A stretch of 64,000 nt of DNA from Cornus controversa. Lineage: Eukaryota; Streptophyta; Magnoliopsida; Cornales; Cornaceae. The notes beneath the pieces were generated by a model that saw only the letters and a list, made by a program, of their open reading frames with translations, was not told the DNA's origin and searched no databases. Position numbers and translations under genes: made by a program. Every line of letters begins with the position of its first letter. Positions within the stretch are counted from its first letter, which is position 1. This document shows positions 1 through 11,883 of the stretch, in pieces. Where the stretch lies: contig CM048853.1 in the NCBI GenBank assembly GCA_026545225.1, positions 17,176,755-17,240,754 on the forward strand, read 5' to 3'.

Positions 1-1112
1 ACCTTGTCTTGGCATGGTCTATACAAACTAGCATCACACATTCATTTAAACACCATTATCTAGCCATCATTTGCACTTCTTGTGGAATATGCAAATGTTG
101 TGCATTCAAGTGACAAAACCTACTCTAAGACAAGAATAAATTCCATATCAAATGAATATATAAAAGAAATGTATTTGTGTACATAATCACTAGGCCAAAT
201 AATCAACATTTAATTACAAGTCCCAAGAGCTACAAAGATGAACAAGTTTACATGGCTAGGGGTTGAAACCAACACCCTAGTAGAAGAGTTAGTTGCTCAT
301 GGTTACCTTGCACCCTTCCATTGATGAAGAGAATGAAGCTTCTTGGTCTGGTTCAGCCCTTCCTCTTCCTCTCCCGAAAGTCTCTCCTCTTCTTCTGATG
401 TCTATGTTGAGAGATATGAGATATGTGGCTTTTGGTGCTTTTTGTATGCTTTTTGGCTCCTTTGGGCCCACTATATATATATATATCATTATATATATCT
501 CTTGTATCAAGGAGGCTCCCCAAAAGTCTTGTTCAAGTCAGACAATCCCCCTAAGTCGTGCAAAAAGGGGGATTTTGTTGCAAGTGGGAGAGCAGGTGAG
601 CAAGTGGCCAAGTGGGCTCTGCAGCATTTCGATTGATCGAAATTGCATTTCGATTGATCGAGATTTCGATCAATCGAAATGATATTTCGATCAATCGAAA
701 TTTCGATTGATCAAAATCCACATTTCGATCAATCGAAATGCCTTGGTAACAGCTTCTGATTTCATTGCAAGTGGGAGAGCAGGTGAGCAAGTGGCCAAGT
801 GGGCTCTACAGCATTTCGATTGATCGAAATTGCATTTCGATTGATCGAGATTTCGATCAATCGAAATCCACATTTCGATCAATCGAAATTTCGATTGATC
901 GAAATCCACATTTCGATCAATCGAAATGCCTTGGTAACAGCTTCTGATTTCATCTCTTGACTGCAGAAAGCTTCCAACTTTGCTCCATTTACTCCAATAC
1001 CTGCAATACATCAAAAACACAAAAATACCGTAAACATATCTCGGTAAACGCAAAAATGGAACTAACATATGCAATAAAGAGGGTTCAAATGCATAGAATT
1101 GAACACTTATCA
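1..1112 (-). mobile_element. 3' LTR of Athila-like element ATH-H, cut by window edge
   Basis: On the minus strand the LTR starts at 1112 with TGATAAGTGTT, alignable to the ATH-1 LTR start TGATAGGCGTT. The block at about 236-345 (minus) matches the ATH-1 LTR stretch that reads CCATGAGC..CTAG..ACTAGGG, which fixes the family. Upstream of that lie a TA-rich tract at 471-502 and a palindrome-rich double repeat at 578-953. The LTR runs off the window at position 1, so its 3' end is not seen. A weak G-rich tract (ACGAGGGGGC on minus) just before 1112 may be the polypurine tract. Confidence 0.75.
578..953. repeat. Two ~187 bp tandem copies rich in CGAT-NN-ATCG palindromes
   Basis: The first copy starts at 578 and the second at 765, both opening with TTGCAAGTGGGAGAGCAGG and ending near GGTAACAGCTTCTGATTTCAT. 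Each holds five or six copies of ATTTCGAT-tg/ca-ATCGAAAT in both orientations. The array sits in the upstream part of the ATH-H LTR, where promoter or enhancer elements would be expected. Copy number of the palindrome differs slightly between the two units. Confidence 0.9.
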
Positions 1113-1948
1113 GAAACCAACTCTAGCCCCCTCGTGAAAAGTGAACTAGCATTCATCAATGTGGTTTAACCCGGTCCTGAGTGAGCAATTACAAATTCCT
1201 TCAATTCATTGGATCCCCATATTGAATTTATCACTATAAACATGAACACATGCAAAAAAAAAAAATCTTTTTTTTATTTTTTTTATTTTTATGGTTGTGC
1301 AATGCCTAAGTTTATTAGGTATTCGAATTGATCCATGTAGCAAGCTTTTAGCCAGTGACTCCCAAACTAAATGGCTTTAGGGCACTAGGTTTCAAGATAC
1401 CCCGACGGACCTAATGACTTAAACCAAAACGGCCACAAACCACAGACTAACCACTTATGCAATACCCAAGTTTATTAGGCTTTTGAATTGATCCATGTAG
1501 CAAGCGTTCAGTCAGTGACTCCCAAACCAAATGGCTTTAGGGCACTAGGTTTTAAGATACCCCGACGGACCTAATAAGTCGAACCAAAACGGCCACAAAC
1601 CGCAAGTTATTTATTTATTTATTTATTTTGTTTTACAAGTATAGCATGTTTAAAAAGTTTATTCTCAAGGGATACCAACTTATATTTAACACGTATAACT
1701 GATAACTCAAAACCAAGTACATACCCCACCAACTCTGCTAGTATGTTTGTGAATTGTGAAAAGAATTAGAGTCAACCACTACAAGTCATGTCAATGCAAA
1801 TATTGATTTAAACCACCACATTCAAACCACAGTTTCTAGAAATTTTATGCATACTCTACAATTGCAAGTCAAGACCTACATAAAGTATTAAACTCTTGAT
1901 TGATGTTAAAACAAAACAATCTATAAAAAGAAAACTACCAAATCATTC
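1113..1948 (-). mobile_element. ATH-H internal 3' untranslated segment
   Basis: Non-coding. It is the reverse complement of the 3' part of the ATH-1 internal region: the phrases around 1365-1400 and 1510-1545 match 15155-15215 in reverse, including CCATTTGGTTTGGGAG. Those phrases are duplicated here about 130 bp apart (1300-1430 and 1455-1595). A (TTTA)n run lies at 1611-1627. The segment continues at 17309 on the far side of ATH-1. Confidence 0.7.
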
Positions 1949-4788
1949 TGATAGGCGTTGAATATTACGCATTCTAGCCTCTTAACTTATGTATTTTATT
2001 CTCTTAGTGATAGATTATTTTGTTATTGTAAGGACCGAAATAATTTTGACCGGTCCCGGATGATTTTTGGACCGAATTGATTTTTTTTGAACAAATTAAA
2101 TTCGGTAAGGCGTTATATATATATACATATAGAATTATATATATATAAAGAGATGGAGAAGATTTTGTACGTGGAATTGTAGTCATGCCGGAGGAGGCGT
2201 GTATATATATATATATGGATATATTTATATTAAATTATAAATATATCTATTGAGTACATGCGTTGTTATATATACACATAAAAGTGTGTATATGTGTGGG
2301 CATATATATAATATGTGTATTAGATGCCCATGTGATACAAATATATATATATATATATTATGTATTATAAATATATGTGGCTGTAAGTGGTGGACAAAAG
2401 TGTGTGGACCAAAAGAAAGGAAGAAGAAAAGAGACCAAAAGTGGTCTCGGCTGGCAGATAGAAAAAGAAGAAAGAAAAGAAAAGAAGAAAAGAAGAAAGA
2501 AAAGGAAAAAGAAAAAGGAGAGAGGAAATGAGATCGGGAAGAGAGAGAAAGAGAACCCGAGAAGAGTGAGATCAGGGGAGAGAGACGACTGAGAGGGGCC
2601 TGCTGCCGGGGGAGGCCGCCACGATTCGCGGTGGTCCGGGCTTGCACGGCTCGACGCCCTTAGGAGCTGGGTCTCTCGACGGCCAGCCACGGGTGATGGT
2701 AGCGGCAGCGGCAGTGGGAGTTCGACTGGGGTTTGTGGGTCTGTTCACGGCAGTCGCTGGCCGTGATGGTGTCGATGAGTGGTTGTGTGGTGGCTGCCAT
2801 GGTGGTCGTGTTCAGCAGTGGCTTGGGCTGTCCGTTCAACGGCTTCGGGTGGTCCGACCATGGGGGTTCAATTTTGACTCCTTTGTTCTCGGCTTGGGTT
2901 GGCTTCAGATGGTTCTAACAAGGAATTTGCGAACCGTTTGGCTGGGTTTTCAAAGTGGTCCATGGTGGTTCGTAGTGTTGGTTCTGGCAGAGTTTCGGAA
3001 TTTGGGTTATGATTCGGCTGGTACATCATGGTTGTGGGTTATTTTGGTGGCAGCACGTGTGGCTTACGGTTGTGAAATGGCTGGTGGGGAAAACCCGGAT
3101 AGAAGAGCTTGCGGCTGTTGACTGGGTGGTGAAGATGGTGGTTCGGCCATAAATGATTGTGCATTTCTTATGGAGTTTCAATAGGCACAAAATGGACAAT
3201 GGGCTGCCTATTTACATGGTTTTGATTGGAGGATTTCCTGGGTTGAATTTAGTGCAAGTGTATATACTGGAGTGTGTGTGTTCAACAAATTCATATATGG
3301 GTTGGGTTGGACATGATAGTGAGCTGAAATTGGTTATTTGGGTTAATTTCGATGTGGGCTGAAATTAGTTACAGGCTTGATGGGTCTGGTTCATGGAGCT
3401 TAGTTGTTCCATGGTAGTTGCTTGGTATGGTTGACATATGATTTGAATTTGAGGATTAACTGGGTGAATTTTGATTCGGCCTTCTTGTAGTGGTGATACA
3501 TAAGTACATATATATGGATGATGGTTTGTGCATTGGGCTTAGGCCTTGAGTTTGTGTTGGGTTTCCAATGGAACTAGAAGTGGGCTGGAATTAGTCCAAT
3601 GGATTTGCTCGTGTGGACTTCGACGCAGGACTGGATCGAACTTGGAAACAGGCTGATTTGCAGGCACGGACCGGTTGGGAGCGGGACCTAAGGCAAGTTG
3701 ATTCTTGCCTCTCTCTCGTATGTATATTTTATTTACGTTGAGTAATTTACATATGTCTTAACTTGATCATATGTGTTATGTGTATATACATGTATATATA
3801 GGTGCTTATATATATATGTGGGTATAGGTGGATGTTGTACATACATGGGATGTGAGAGGATATATATATGCGTGTGTATATATATATGTATGTGTGGGTT
3901 TGGGAAGCAATAACATGTTAGACTTATCACCTATTTGCATTGGGAGATGCATGTATGTATATATTAAAGTCTACGAAAAGTATGCTAAATAATATCTGTT
4001 TAGCTATGTGTTGTCTTGTATGCATATGTGGTTCTTATGCATGATGTTCAGTATATATATATATATGTGAATATATATATGGTTGCAGTGACAGAAATAC
4101 ATGCTAAGTATTAATATAACTTTTGACGTGCATTTGTAAAGCATGATTACGATGTGCTAGGTGTTCTATATGTTCTTAATACATATATGGTGATGGAATA
4201 TATATGTGTGTGTTTATATATATATTATATTGTGATTGGAATGCATGTTGATCATTTGTAGTGAATACATGCATTGGCTGTGAGCATGATTATGTTTATG
4301 CTAGTATATATATGCATATGTGACTATATGCTGGATGTGACATATACGTGTTTATATATGAGAACGTGAGTATGAAATGCATGCTAGCTTTATTTATATA
4401 TCGAATGTATGCAGTGGTTGTAGCATGATGAAAACGTGCTAAAGTTGAGATATTTTGCATATGTGAGGTGTTATACACGTCTTGGAACATGTATGTGCTA
4501 TATGTGTTGGAATGTGATGAAAAGCATGCTAAATACTTCTTTTTAGTATTCATAGGCATGAGTTGATGCATGAAAATATTATGCTATGTATATATGCATA
4601 CATATTGCATATATGGGAGGGAAATGACACATACGTGGTTATATGTGGGTTCATATAGAGAAAAATGCATGCTATGTACTTATATACTAGTTGGTGCATT
4701 GGGATAGCATAAAATTGAATGATTGGTTACGTATGCATCCACATTGCATATATGGGAGGTTGCAAAAAAATTAACGCAAAAAGAGGTG

Positions 4789-5192
4789 CACGGGACTTCG
4801 GAGTGGTCCAACCGTGTCACAAGAAGTGGTATAACTATCCACTACGTATGGCCCTCGGAGTGGACCCGCCATACAAAGGCTTTATGCGTAGAATCAGAGT
4901 ATGTCCAACATTTGTGAGCTTCAGAGTTGCCCCCTCACAATTTGGCAAACCAATATATTGCCATTGGAGTGTGTCCAACAAGTATGGCCCTCGGAGTGGA
5001 CCCGCCATACTCAGGCGAAATGCCTGGAATTCAGAGTATGTCCAACGAATGTGAGCCTCAGAGCTATCCCCTCACATAATGGCAATCCTATACATTGCCA
5101 GGGTAGAATGACCTTTCGGAGTGGTCCAGGTCATAGGATGGTTATCGGAGTTGTCCTAGGTCACATGATCCTCGGAGCGGGCCAATCATGTG
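4789..5192. repeat. Hairpin array with constant centre and variable paired arms (A1)
   Basis: Paired arms flank a centre of the type ccTCGGAGTGGtCC, 13-18 nt long. They are CACGG 4789-4793/4812-4816; GTATGGC 4846-4852/4868-4874; TTGTGAG 4912-4918/4934-4940; GTATGGC 4982-4988/5004-5010; ATGTGAG 5049-5055/5071-5077; ATGACCT 5108-5114/5128-5134; TAGGA 5134-5138/5154-5158; CACATGAT 5162-5169/5185-5192. In each case the right arm is the reverse complement of the left. Confidence 0.9.
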
Positions 5193-5949
5193 GGGTATCG
5201 GATGAGGACCGAGAGCGAGAGTATGTGTAAGCTTTGATGCTTGTATTATGTATCGGATTATGACCGAAAAAGGTGAAAATACCTTTATGCTTATGTGTTT
5301 ATCTGTTAAGCATATTTTTTTGTTTAAATGCATCTATATTGCATTTGAGGTGAGCTACTTGACGAGTAGGAGATGTGGTAGTTGATTTACATTGTTTATG
5401 TAAATGTGTTGACATATATGTTCTATATACATATTGGTGCTGGATGTGTACTGCTTTCAAGCATGTTGAAATGATTTCTAAAATCATGTGTAATGGATTT
5501 TGTATGTTCATATGTTCTAGAGTAGCCATATACATCATTGGTTTAGCATGCTAGGTGGGCCATGGTCTTAAATATTGTGATATATTTAAGTACATGTATA
5601 TTTTTTAAGAATATGTGAGGATCGACCTGCTACAGCGGTGATAGTATGGTTCTACATACCTTGTTGGGCCTTTGAGCTCACCCCCTCCCAGGTTTTGCAG
5701 GTATTGCTGGTTTTGGAGTTAGTTAGGGGACTGACAGCACCGGTTGCAGAAGTAGTATCTAGATTCCTTAGAATCTAATGTATGTCCAGGATAGTGGATA
5801 GATAGATTCTTTATATTTGGATTAAATGTATAAAGCGATTTATATTGATTCAGTTCCTTCAATTGTATTTTATTCATGTGATGTATGTATATAATACGGA
5901 CATTCAAGGACTGAGACATGTATTTTTGATTATATTATGCATGTTGTAG

Positions 5950-6090
5950 AAATGCTGGGGGGACACGTGCCCAGAAGTGTCCATTTTTATTGTTTAGATA
6001 TAAATGCTGGGGGGACATGTGCCCAGAAGTGTCCATTTTTATTGTTTAGATATAAATGCTGGGGGGACACGTGCCCAGAAGTGTCCATTT
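5950..6090 (+). repeat. Three tandem 52 bp repeats near the end of A1
   Basis: Units begin AAATGCTGGGGGGACA at 5950, 6002 and 6054. Each holds GGACAC(or AT)..GTGTCC as a short dyad around GTGCCCAGAA. A2 (52036-52125) and A3 (56260-56350, reversed) have two units each. Confidence 0.9.
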
Positions 6091-7717
6091 GAATTGTAAA
6101 GCAGGTATAACATGCCAGGAGCTGATTATTTAAAATGGGTCATGCCCAAATTTCATAAAAATAATAGGAAATTGAGGGTGTATGATCAGGTGAAGGTTAT
6201 ATCGTGAGGGTAATCTCACGGGGTTCACACCTCGGTTTTCGGGCCTCGGGAATCGGGGCGTGACAATTATTTTACTTCATTTTAGTGTTTTCTGTATTTT
6301 CAGGGCCTTAATGATTATTTCAGTTAAAACCAAGCTTTTGGGCTTTTAAAGAAGACATCCAAGATGGTTAGATGAAGCCTACATCAAAAAGGAATCATTC
6401 AACTACTTATTTTAACTCAAATCAGCCCAAGAAAGAGGTTCAAGAGAATTACAGCTGCTTAAGAAGGTTTCGGGCCTGAAGCCCAAATCTGCGCATAATA
6501 CAGTCTTAATCCTGTTTTGGAAAACGGACTAGAAGTCTTATTTTCGAGCCTCAAATCGACATTATTTTCACGTAAGGTTGAACGAAATTTGATTCTGCAC
6601 ACTTTTGTATTTCACAAAAATTCCATAAATCAGACTTCTAGTGGGTCAAAAGTTGGGCCGAAGTCAGCTGAAAAAACCCACCTGATTAGTGCTGCGGGAA
6701 ACCCTAATTTATTCCTAATTGGATTAGGACTTTAGTGTATTCTCTTGGGAAATAAAGTAAAGACTTAGAGGCTGAATTGAGGAGAGAACAAGGAGATTAA
6801 CAGAGAGATTGGAGAGTCTAAGAGGGCTGGGAAGAGAACAGAAACATATTTGTAAAGCCATTGGAGAACGAAGTCATACGCATAATTCATAAAGATGAGG
6901 TCTTCTTCCTCAACAGTTGAAGCTTCTTCTTCTACCATGAGCGGCTAGTTCATCCACTAGGGTTTTGATGTAACCCTAACAAAGCATCAATGGTTTGATT
7001 GTTTTAATTATTGGGGACCTTTATATACATGCATAGATTGTGTAATTCAGAGGATTCTTATTATAGAATTGAGCAATAAAAGTCTTGTAAATTCAGTTTC
7101 AATGATTTCTTATCTTGTCTTAGATATTTAGTTGTTCTTATTGAACTCAATCTCTCTTGTTTTCTGTGATCATGAGAGAGATTATTACACAATGGTAATC
7201 ACTGAATATATTGTTAAGAGCTTTGATGGATTATGCCTAGAGAAGATGAACCATACTGCACCCTAGATTAGAGTAGTTAGGCAGATGGCCCATGCCAATC
7301 GAAGATAGTCCATGGCTTAGCCTTAATCATATGTTATCTTCTTGACGGATGAAGGTGAGCTTATAGCCACCAACACCACTTATGCATGATGTAATTCCCC
7401 TATAGTTGATTCAATTGACCATTGATTGTGGAGTTAGTGGTGAAGTCAAGCACCCTAGATTTCTCTCATATTATCTTCACTATCTTGTTTACTTTGATTT
7501 ATTTTATTTTATCTTTTTATTTAGTTTAAAAATCAGAATTCTTTTCTTATAAATTTAATTAGAATTAATTCCGTATTCCAACTCATCAGACCATAATCCC
7601 TGAGGTACGATACCCCTTTCGATAGCCTTATTCTGCAAGGAATTCGTTCTATTGCGAAGCGTGAAAAATTTTAATTGATATACTTTTTGAGTCACACTTA
7701 CACACGAATCAATTTTT

Positions 7718-7734
7718 TGCGCCGTTGCCCGGGA
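7718..7734 (+). other. Primer binding site of ATH-1
   Basis: TGCGCCGTTGCCCGGGA lies six bases after the 5' LTR end. It resembles the TGGCGCCGTTGCCGGGGA type seen in Athila elements, with one G changed and one spacing change. Confidence 0.75.
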
Positions 7735-7856
7735 TTATCTATTTGATTGATTGAATTTTACATAATTAATTTTAATTGGATTTTTAGTTTAGGAAATTTT
7801 TATCTTTTATTTTTAACTTTGTTTTTATTTTCTTTTCAAGTGCTTTTGGCTAATAT

Positions 7857-9488
7857 ATGCAAGGTCATCGTTCTGTAGCTGATCCTTTGATACCTCTTGA
7901 TCCTGAGCCTGAACGTACTCTTAGACAACAGAGGAACATCCCAGTTGATACCATTGTGCAAGAGGAAGAATTACTTGAAGACATGGCAGAAGAGAGGAAT
8001 AACAACCTTATTCCTAATGCTGATGGAGAAATAGCTAGATTACTTAGGGACTACTATGTTCCTGAGACATATACCTCACCAGCAGGTTTTCAACTGCCCA
8101 ATGTCACAGCACAAAATTATGAGATCAAGTCCAGCATTATTCAGATGCTACCATCTTATTTTGGACTGACTCAAGAAGACCCTTACAAGCATCTGGATGA
8201 CTTCATTGAAGTGTGCTCAACTATAAAAATTCACAACTTCTCTGAAGATGCTTTCAGAATGAGGCTTTTTCCATTCTCTCTGAAAGACAAAGCAAAGTAT
8301 TGGTTCAATTCTCTACCGGCTCATTCTATCACGACTTGGACTCAGATGCAACATGAGTTTCTCAAGAAGTATTTTCCAATAGGGAAGACCAATCAGTTCA
8401 GACGTGCTATCACTGGTTTCTCCCAACATGAGGGGGAACAATTTTATGAGACATGGGAAAGATTCAAGGACCTTCTTAGGAAGTGTCCCCATCATCAAGT
8501 TCCTAAGTGGCAACTAGTGCAGAGTTTTCATGAAGGGCTGACAGAAGCCAACAGATAGATGGTTGATGCGTCGTGTGGAGGTACTTTTATGTTGAAGAGT
8601 GAAGAAGAGGCATGGACCTTATTTGAAAATCTTAGTGACAACTCTTTACAACATGTGTCCTCTACTCGTTCTAGCAGACCTGCCACTACAAGGAAGACTG
8701 ATGGGATTTTTGAGGTTGGTGCTTTAGAAGCTATGCCAACCGACATTGATTTAATTGCAAAGAAGGTAGCAGCAATTATGGTTGCCAATCAAACTCCTTC
8801 TACTTCAAATTCTTCATTGTTAGGCCCTTGTGAATTTTGCTCTAGTCCTATGCATAATGTGAGAAATTGTCCTTTAGTGGGGCAATTTTCTGAGATTCAA
8901 CATGAGCAAGTTCAAGCTACATTCAGTGGACCAATGAATCCTCCACGCGGTAATACTTACAATCCCACATGGAGGAATCATCCTAATTTCTCTTACAGTA
9001 ATCAAGGGGCAGCAATGCAACCATCATATCAACCTAGGACTTTTGTGCCTCAACAACAATATCAAACACAAAGTCCTATGGCCCAAAGAATTTTTGCTAT
9101 TGAAGACAAGCTGACACTTACCTTGTCTAAATTTGATAAGCTTGATTCTCTTATCGAGACAGTGCAAGCTACTGTAGCAACAGTACAATCTATAGTTCAG
9201 CTAGTGCACTCGCATTCTCAATCCATTGCCAAACTGGAATCTCAGTTTGGACAGCTTGCTACTTCATTGAGTAGAAGAGAAGAAGGGAAGCTCCCTAGTC
9301 AACCAATTGTTAATCCTAGAGGGATGCAAGCTTCCACAAGCAACTCACACCATGAGCAAGTCCAAGCTATTACCACTTTGAGAAATGGGAAAATAATTGA
9401 CAATAAGGTGGGTGAGAAGAAAGAAGAAGAAAAAGTGACCATAAGTCCAAATGCTGAAATTCCTTATGAGCCCAAGGCTCCCTTCTGA
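7857..9488 (+). pseudogene. gag: Athila gag (capsid/nucleocapsid), with in-frame stop
   Basis: Gag packages element RNA in virus-like particles. The frame opens at an ATG at 7857, about 145 bp after the LTR. It runs through the retrotransposon gag core (residues ~95-230, with DPYKHLDDF, RLFPFSL and KAKYWFNSLP). A TAG at 8556 interrupts it, then the frame continues unbroken to a TGA at 9486. A CCHC zinc knuckle (C-X2-C-X4-H-X4-C) is encoded at 8829-8870. A Gln-rich stretch and a coiled region with repeated HSQSIAKLESQ-type heptads follow. The TAG replaces what reads as a CAG in context. The same frame continues into the protease region after the TGA and a TAA near 9520, so gag and pol were one ORF, as is usual for Athila. 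Not functional as it stands. Confidence 0.88.
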
Positions 9489-10505
9489 CAACGTTTCCTT
9501 GAAGCATCTAGATTGGGGAAGTAAGGGGACAAGCTGCATGACATGATGGAGGTGTTTCGACAAGTGAAGATTAATTTGCCACTCCTTGATGCCATCAAGC
9601 AAATTCCTCCTTATATAAAATTCTTGAAGGACTTGTGCACTCAGAAAAGGCATTCTAAAAGTCATGTGCCAAAGAAAGTGATGCTGCCACAACAAGTAAG
9701 TTTGATAATTCAACAGTGTACTCCTCCCAAGTACAAAGATGCTGGTGCTCCAACGATCTCATGTATCATTGGGGAGCACCATGTGGATAAAGCTCTTCTT
9801 GATTTGGGTACAAGTGTGAATTTGCTACCCTACTCAGTCTACTTACAATTGGGCTTGGGAGAATTGAAGCCTACCTCGGTGATATTGTAATTTGCAGACA
9901 GATCAACAAAACAACCCGAGGAATCATAGAAGATGTGCTCATTAAAGTGGACAAGTTCTACTTTCCTGTTGATTTCATTGTATTTGACACTGAGCCGGTT
10001 CACAATCCAAAGAGGCACATTCCAGTGATCCTTGGTCGACCTTTCTTAGCTACTGTTGATGCTTGCATAAATTGTAGGTCAGGGATCATAGATATTTCAT
10101 TTGGCAACATGAATGTCAAGCTTAATGTGTTCAATGCTATCCAACATCCTCCAGATCAGAGTGATGTGTTCTGCATGGATGATATTGATGAATGTGTAGA
10201 GGAATTTGTTTCATCCTCTATATCTCGAAACTCCTTAGAGGTATGTAAGTCTCTTTATGACTTTGAGAAAATTAATGATGAAGGGTTGTGCGAAGAGGTA
10301 CATTCTATGCTGGAAGTGGATGCTATTCAGAATACTCCACCTTGGAGAATTCCAATTGAGCCACTACCTTCTCTCTCTAGCACTCCCCTAGTGCCTTCAT
10401 TGGAGTTCCCTCCAGAATTAGAGTTAAAGCCTTTGCCTGACAAATTGAAGTATGTATTTTTGGGGGCACAGAAAACTCTTCCTGTTATAATTGCATCTGA
10501 TGGAG
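9489..10505 (+). pseudogene. Athila protease region, frameshifted
   Basis: The aspartic protease cuts the gag-pol polyprotein. The frame of gag continues past stops at 9486 and near 9520. It encodes the pre-protease segment (QVKINLPLLDAIKQIP) and the active-site motif LLDLGTSVNLLPYSVY at about 9793-9840, where the catalytic Asp of D-x-G is present. It stops at 9888. The remainder (GRPFLATVDACI, flap and C-terminal side) lies in another frame from 9935 to about 10500, so a one-base deletion lies near 9915-9925. A long acidic linker leads to RT. A further frame change near 10500 is needed to reach the RT frame. Confidence 0.82.
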
Positions 10506-11883
10506 TGTTGCTGATCTTAAGGGCATTGATCCCTCAATTTGCATACACAAAATTCATCTAGAAGAAGGATGTAAGCCAACTAGAAAGGCACAGAGGCGAC
10601 TGAACCCCAACATAAAAGAGGTGGTAAAGAAAGAGGTTGTCAAGTTACTTGATGCAGGTATCATTTATCCAATTTCTGACAGCACATGGGTGAGTCCAAC
10701 ACAAGTGGTTCCAAAGAAATCTGGCCTTACCATTGTCCCTAACTCTATGGGAGAGCTTGTTCCACAACGTACTGCCACAGGTTGGCGTGTTTGCATTGAT
10801 TACAGAAAGCTCAATTCTATGACAAGGAAGGATCACTTCCCTCTTCCATTCATTGATCAAATACTTGAAAGGTTAGCTGGTCAGAGCTATTATTGCTTTT
10901 TGGATGGCTACTCTGGTTATAACCAAGTGGCTATGGATCCAGAAGATCAAGAGAAGACCACTTTCACTTGTCCCTTTGGTACTTTTGCTTATCATCGTAT
11001 GCCTTTTGGATTATGTAATGCTCCGGCAACATTCCAGAGGTGTATGATGGCCATCTTTTCTGACATGGTGGAAAAATTCTTGGAGGTGTTCATGGATGAC
11101 TTCTCTATTTTTGGATCATCCTTTGAACACTGTCTGAGTAATTTATCACTAGTACTTCAAAGGTGTCGAGAACGGAATTTGGTACTTAGTTGGGAGAAGA
11201 GTCATTTTATGGTAAAAGAGGGTATTGTATTGGGCCATATTATTTCAGAAAGGGGCATTGAAGTTGATAAAGCAAAGATCGATCTAATTGCAACTCTGCC
11301 TCATCCAACTTCGGTAAGGCAAGTTCGATGTTTCTTAGGCCATGCTGGGTTCTATAGAAGATTTATCAAGGATTTCAGTAAAGTTGCTCGACCATTGTGC
11401 CATTTGTTATCTAAAGATGTTCCCTTTATCTTTGATGAAGATTATGTGCAAGCTTTTGAAAAGCTTCGGTCTCTGTTATCCTCTGCACCAATTATGCAAT
11501 CGCCAAAATGGGCTTTACTTTTTGAAATCATGTGTGATGCCTCTGATTATGCAGTGGGAGCAGTGTTGGGACAAAGAGAAGAGAAACAGCCATATGTCAT
11601 CTATTACACTAGTAAGACTCTCTCTGACGCCCAACTCAATTATACAACCACAGAGAAAGAGCTTTTAGCTGTAGTATTTGCCTTGGATAAGTTTCGTTCT
11701 TATTTATTGGGGTCCAAGGTGGTTGTCTACTCTGATCATGCAGCATTAAGACACTTATTGGGGAAGAAAGAAACCAAACCGCGTCTTATTCGATGGATTT
11801 TATTGCTGGAAGAATTCGATTTGGAGATAAAAGATAAAAAAGGGGACGGAGAATGTGGTTGCGGATCATTTATCTCGGATTGA
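10506..11883 (+). pseudogene. Athila reverse transcriptase and RNase H, best-preserved pol part
   Basis: RT copies element RNA and RNase H degrades the RNA strand. The frame enters at [20 protein letters not shown] just after 10505. RT follows with the finger motif [14 protein letters not shown] (about 10783), [23 protein letters not shown] and the catalytic box FMDDFSIFG near 11092, the FMDD variant of YxDD. The RNase H domain carries [26 protein letters not shown] and VYSDHAAL, so its D, E and D catalytic residues are all visible. The frame ends at 11881 because a small indel near 11855 shifts it; the usual chromatin-side [10 protein letters not shown] motif is in another frame just after. 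No internal stop interrupts the 420 codons from 10621. Confidence 0.92.

Larger units (their letters stand above)
2027..6265 (+). mobile_element. Solo LTR A1 (4.2 kb LTR family A)
   Basis: It starts TGTAAGGACCG and ends GGGGCGTGACA. The flanking 5-mers are GTTAT and ATTAT; the uninterrupted LTR copy reads GTTAT, so one base has changed since insertion. No PBS, polypurine tract or coding region is seen, so it is best read as a solo LTR. From the start it shows a TA-repeat zone (2115-2365), a purine tract (2415-2560), a GC-rich block (2590-3130), an AT-rich zone, a hairpin array (4789-5192) and a 52 bp repeat near the end (5950-6090). It is related to A2 and A3. It shares its terminus and hairpin module with the Tekay-like B LTRs, which suggests a Tekay/Del-type parent. 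Confidence 0.85.
1949..7711 (+). mobile_element. 5' LTR of ATH-1 (1949-2026 and 6266-7711), split by A1
   Basis: The two pieces rejoin to match the 3' LTR at 15795-17308 along its whole length. The rejoined length is about 1.52 kb. The right-hand piece carries a GAAGCTTCTTCTTCTACC block and ends GTCACACTTACACACGAATCA. Confidence 0.9.

Noticed and set aside
2642..3121. 159-codon plus-strand ORF and overlapping ORFs in A1; similar long ORFs at 48306-48866 and 59278-59826
   Set aside because: They lie in the GC-rich block of family A LTRs, where stop codons are rare in several frames on both strands. The encoded sequences are low-complexity and not conserved in frame between A1, A2 and A3.
11342..11668. 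108-codon ORF overlapping RT/RNase H in another frame
   Set aside because: Shadow of the well-supported RT-RNase H frame.
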